From the NCBI RefSeq assembly GCF_039812505.1, contig NZ_JBDIAQ010000159.1, forward strand, positions 1 through 7,969: DNA of 7,969 nt, written 5' to 3'. The notes under the pieces were generated by a model. That model did not search any database. It worked only from the letters and a program-made list of their open reading frames with translations, and had not been told where the DNA came from. Position 1 is the stretch's first letter, and every line of letters begins with the position of its first letter. Positions 6,530-7,969 of this stretch are shown here, piece by piece. The position numbers and the translations under genes are program-made. The DNA is from Intrasporangium_A sp039812505. GTDB lineage: Bacteria > Actinomycetota > Actinomycetes > Actinomycetales > Dermatophilaceae.

Positions 6530-7807
6530 ATGAAGCACTCGAGTCACGCCGCCGCTCCCCTGGGCCTGGTGACGTTCGGAATCGTCATGATCGCACTGCC
6601 GTTGCGTGGTCCCATCGTCGCGATCACCCCGGTGCTCGACCAGGTGGCCGCCGACCTCGGCCTCGGAGCCGGGGCGGCCGGCCTGCTCGGGACGCTGCCG
6701 GTGCTGGCGTTCGCGGTGGCATCTCCCTTGGCGGCGTTGACCACCCGACGGATCGGACCCGAGGCAGCGACGCTGCTGACCTTCGTCGGCATCTTCGTCA
6801 GCCAGCTGGTCCGCGCGATCCCCACGACCGCGACGATGTTCGCCGGAACGGTCGCCCTGGGGCTCTCGATCACACTCGGCAACATCGTCGTCCCCGTCGT
6901 CATCCAGCGGGACGTCCCGATGAACCGCGTCGGCGCCGTGACCGGCATGTACACCGCCACGATGAACACCGGCTCGCTGCTGACCGCGCTGGTGACGGCG
7001 CCGCTCGCCGCGGCGCTCGGTTGGCCGTTGGCGCTGGCCTCCTGGTCACTGCTCACGGCCGGCTGCCTGGCCGTCTGGGCGTTGCCGGCGCGTCGACGGG
7101 CCGGGACGATCTCCCCGTGGCGGACCGCCCGGCAGGCTCCGGAGCCACATCCGGCGGTCGTCGACCCGGACGGCGCCTCGGTCGGTGTGGCGCGCCCCGC
7201 GCCGAGGAGGGTGACCCGCCTGCAGGTCACCTGGCTGCTGGCGACCGCGTTCTCGGCGCAGGCGTTCACCTACTACGCGTACACGACCTGGTTGCCGAGC
7301 TATCTCGTCGAGACCGCCGGCCTGGCCGCGACCGGAGCCGGCGCCCTGGCCTCGAGCTTCCAGGCCTGGGGTGTGCTCGGAGGTCTGCTCGTACCGGTCC
7401 TCTTCCGGTGGATCGGCCTCAGCGGTACCGCCGCGGTCCTCGGCGGGCTGTGGCTGGTCATGTCGATCGGGCTGATCCTCGCCCCGGGGCTGATCGCCCT
7501 CTGGCTCTTCCTCGGCGGCCTCGCCCAGGCCGGCGGGTTCGTCGTGGTGTTCAGCGCGGTCGCCATGGCCGCCCGAGACTCGCGCGAGACCGCCAGCATG
7601 TCCGCCCTCATCCAGACGTTCGCCTACGTCGTGGCAGCCAGCGCCGGCCCGGTCGTCGGGGCGCTGCGCGAGGCGACGGGAGGCTGGGCCGTCCCCCTGA
7701 CCGCTCTCGTGGCCGTCACCGCGCTCTTCACCGCGACATCGCTCGCCGCTGCGCTCCGCGTGCGCGCGGACCTGCGCCGACGCATGGTCGGGTCGCCCGA
7801 CGCGTGA
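6530..7807 (+). CDS. CynX/NimT-type major facilitator superfamily transporter
   Basis: This 425-residue inner-membrane protein has about 12 hydrophobic segments in two halves separated by a polar, Pro/Arg-rich loop at 187-230. LPLRGPIVAITPVLDQV (23-39) resembles the LRPxITSxGPLL signature of E. coli CynX (cyanate transporter) and NimT, and GNIVVPVVIQRDVPMNRVG (117-135) followed by TGMYTATMNTGSLL (138-151) is the diagnostic mid-N-half block of that family. Family members are linked to small anions such as cyanate or to nitroimidazole export; most are uncharacterised, so the substrate is open. ATG 6530 is chosen because GGAG (6518-6521) lies 8 bases upstream and the first membrane segment begins by residue 11. 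An in-frame ATG at 6461 would add 23 Pro/Arg-rich residues and has no good ribosome binding site. The gene is divergent from the flavoprotein, suggesting shared control. Confidence 0.88.
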   Translation: MKHSSHAAAPLGLVTFGIVMIALPLRGPIVAITPVLDQVAADLGLGAGAAGLLGTLPVLAFAVASPLAALTTRRIGPEAATLLTFVGIFVSQLVRAIPTTATMFAGTVALGLSITLGNIVVPVVIQRDVPMNRVGAVTGMYTATMNTGSLLTALVTAPLAAALGWPLALASWSLLTAGCLAVWALPARRRAGTISPWRTARQAPEPHPAVVDPDGASVGVARPAPRRVTRLQVTWLLATAFSAQAFTYYAYTTWLPSYLVETAGLAATGAGALASSFQAWGVLGGLLVPVLFRWIGLSGTAAVLGGLWLVMSIGLILAPGLIALWLFLGGLAQAGGFVVVFSAVAMAARDSRETASMSALIQTFAYVVAASAGPVVGALREATGGWAVPLTALVAVTALFTATSLAAALRVRADLRRRMVGSPDA

Positions 7808-7969
7808 GGACACCTGCGTCCGGGAGCAGGCTCGGCGGCATCCGAGCGCAGGAGCCGGCAGCAGGCCGGAAGGCCGCCGACCGGGCTCCCGTCTCGGACC
7901 CCGCTACCGAGGCCGGCTCAGCCGGGCGGCCGACTCAGGAAGGAGTCAGGTACGGATCGGCCGGCCCGA
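7808..7969. other. Hairpin-containing 3' flank to the window end, no gene seen
   Basis: This tail follows the MFS stop. Apart from the hairpin at 7830-7847, it contains GGAGCC (7851-7856) pairing with GGCTCC (7884-7889) around an inner GGCC-GGAA-GGCC hairpin with a GNRA-type loop (7864-7875). CTCGG/CCGAG (7893-7911) and GACTC/GAGTC (7932-7936 / 7943-7947) also pair. All - strand frames stop within about 50 bases of the window edge, so the C-terminus of a convergent gene could begin here, but no frame is recognisable. Confidence 0.5.
7830..7847 (+). terminator. Hairpin terminator candidate after the MFS gene
   Basis: GCTCGG (7830-7835), loop CGGCAT and CCGAGC (7842-7847) form a perfect 6-bp stem 22 bases after the MFS stop, without a T-tract. 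It is weak by itself, but it shares its loop with the hairpin downstream of the convergent gene pair, read on the - strand. Confidence 0.45.

Noticed and set aside
6328..6531. 68-codon upstream extension of the flavoprotein frame
   Set aside because: It would contain the promoter and operator and has no ribosome binding site. ATG 6327 has a strong one and puts the FAD motif at the normal distance from the N-terminus.
7937..7950. GGAAGGAG as a ribosome binding site for a + strand gene starting at the right edge
   Set aside because: No ATG or GTG follows at a suitable distance before the window ends, and the sequence is part of a GACTC/GAGTC hairpin.
7900..7969. C-terminus of a convergent - strand gene at the right edge
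   Set aside because: Every - strand frame stops within about 50 bases of the edge, and the peptides are too short and anonymous to choose between. The possibility remains open but unsupported.

Overview
The window reads as chromosomal DNA from a high-GC Gram-positive bacterium (Actinomycetota). GC is roughly 70% by eye, codon third positions are overwhelmingly G or C in every real gene, and the thiolase plus fused hydratase/dehydrogenase pair has the gene order and protein architecture of the mycobacterial fadA-fadB trifunctional enzyme. The exact genus cannot be fixed from sequence alone. I see no insertion sequence, phage gene, CRISPR array, tRNA or rRNA, and no compositional break suggesting recent transfer.

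Left part (1-3350, + strand): the end of fadA (3-ketoacyl-CoA thiolase, start lost off the left edge) is followed after 30 bases by fadB (fused enoyl-CoA hydratase / 3-hydroxyacyl-CoA dehydrogenase). Together they carry out the last three steps of each fatty-acid beta-oxidation cycle, probably as one complex. A strong U-less hairpin (3392-3423) closes this operon.

Middle (3560-6327): a PuuP-like APC-superfamily amine/amino-acid importer on the + strand converges on a DAO/sarcosine-oxidase-like flavoprotein on the - strand. Hairpins in the 86-base gap between them could stop both transcripts. The importer is preceded by an 18-base near-perfect inverted repeat that looks like an operator.

Right part (6328-7807): the flavoprotein is divergent from a CynX/NimT-type major facilitator transporter. 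The 202-base gap between them holds a promoter for the flavoprotein with a perfect TTGACA -35 box, and a 17-base inverted repeat exactly where its transcription start should be. The last 162 bases contain hairpins and no recognisable gene.

The coding content belongs to known families. My working inference is that the permease, flavoprotein and MFS transporter form a small catabolic module for an amine or N-methylated amino acid: uptake, oxidative deamination or demethylation, and transport of a related anion. It is not demonstrated, because no regulator, ligase, aldehyde dehydrogenase or one-carbon gene lies inside the window. The most interesting unexplained signals are the two operator-like inverted repeats and a GGCGGCAT-type motif that recurs in the 3' flanks of three transcription units.
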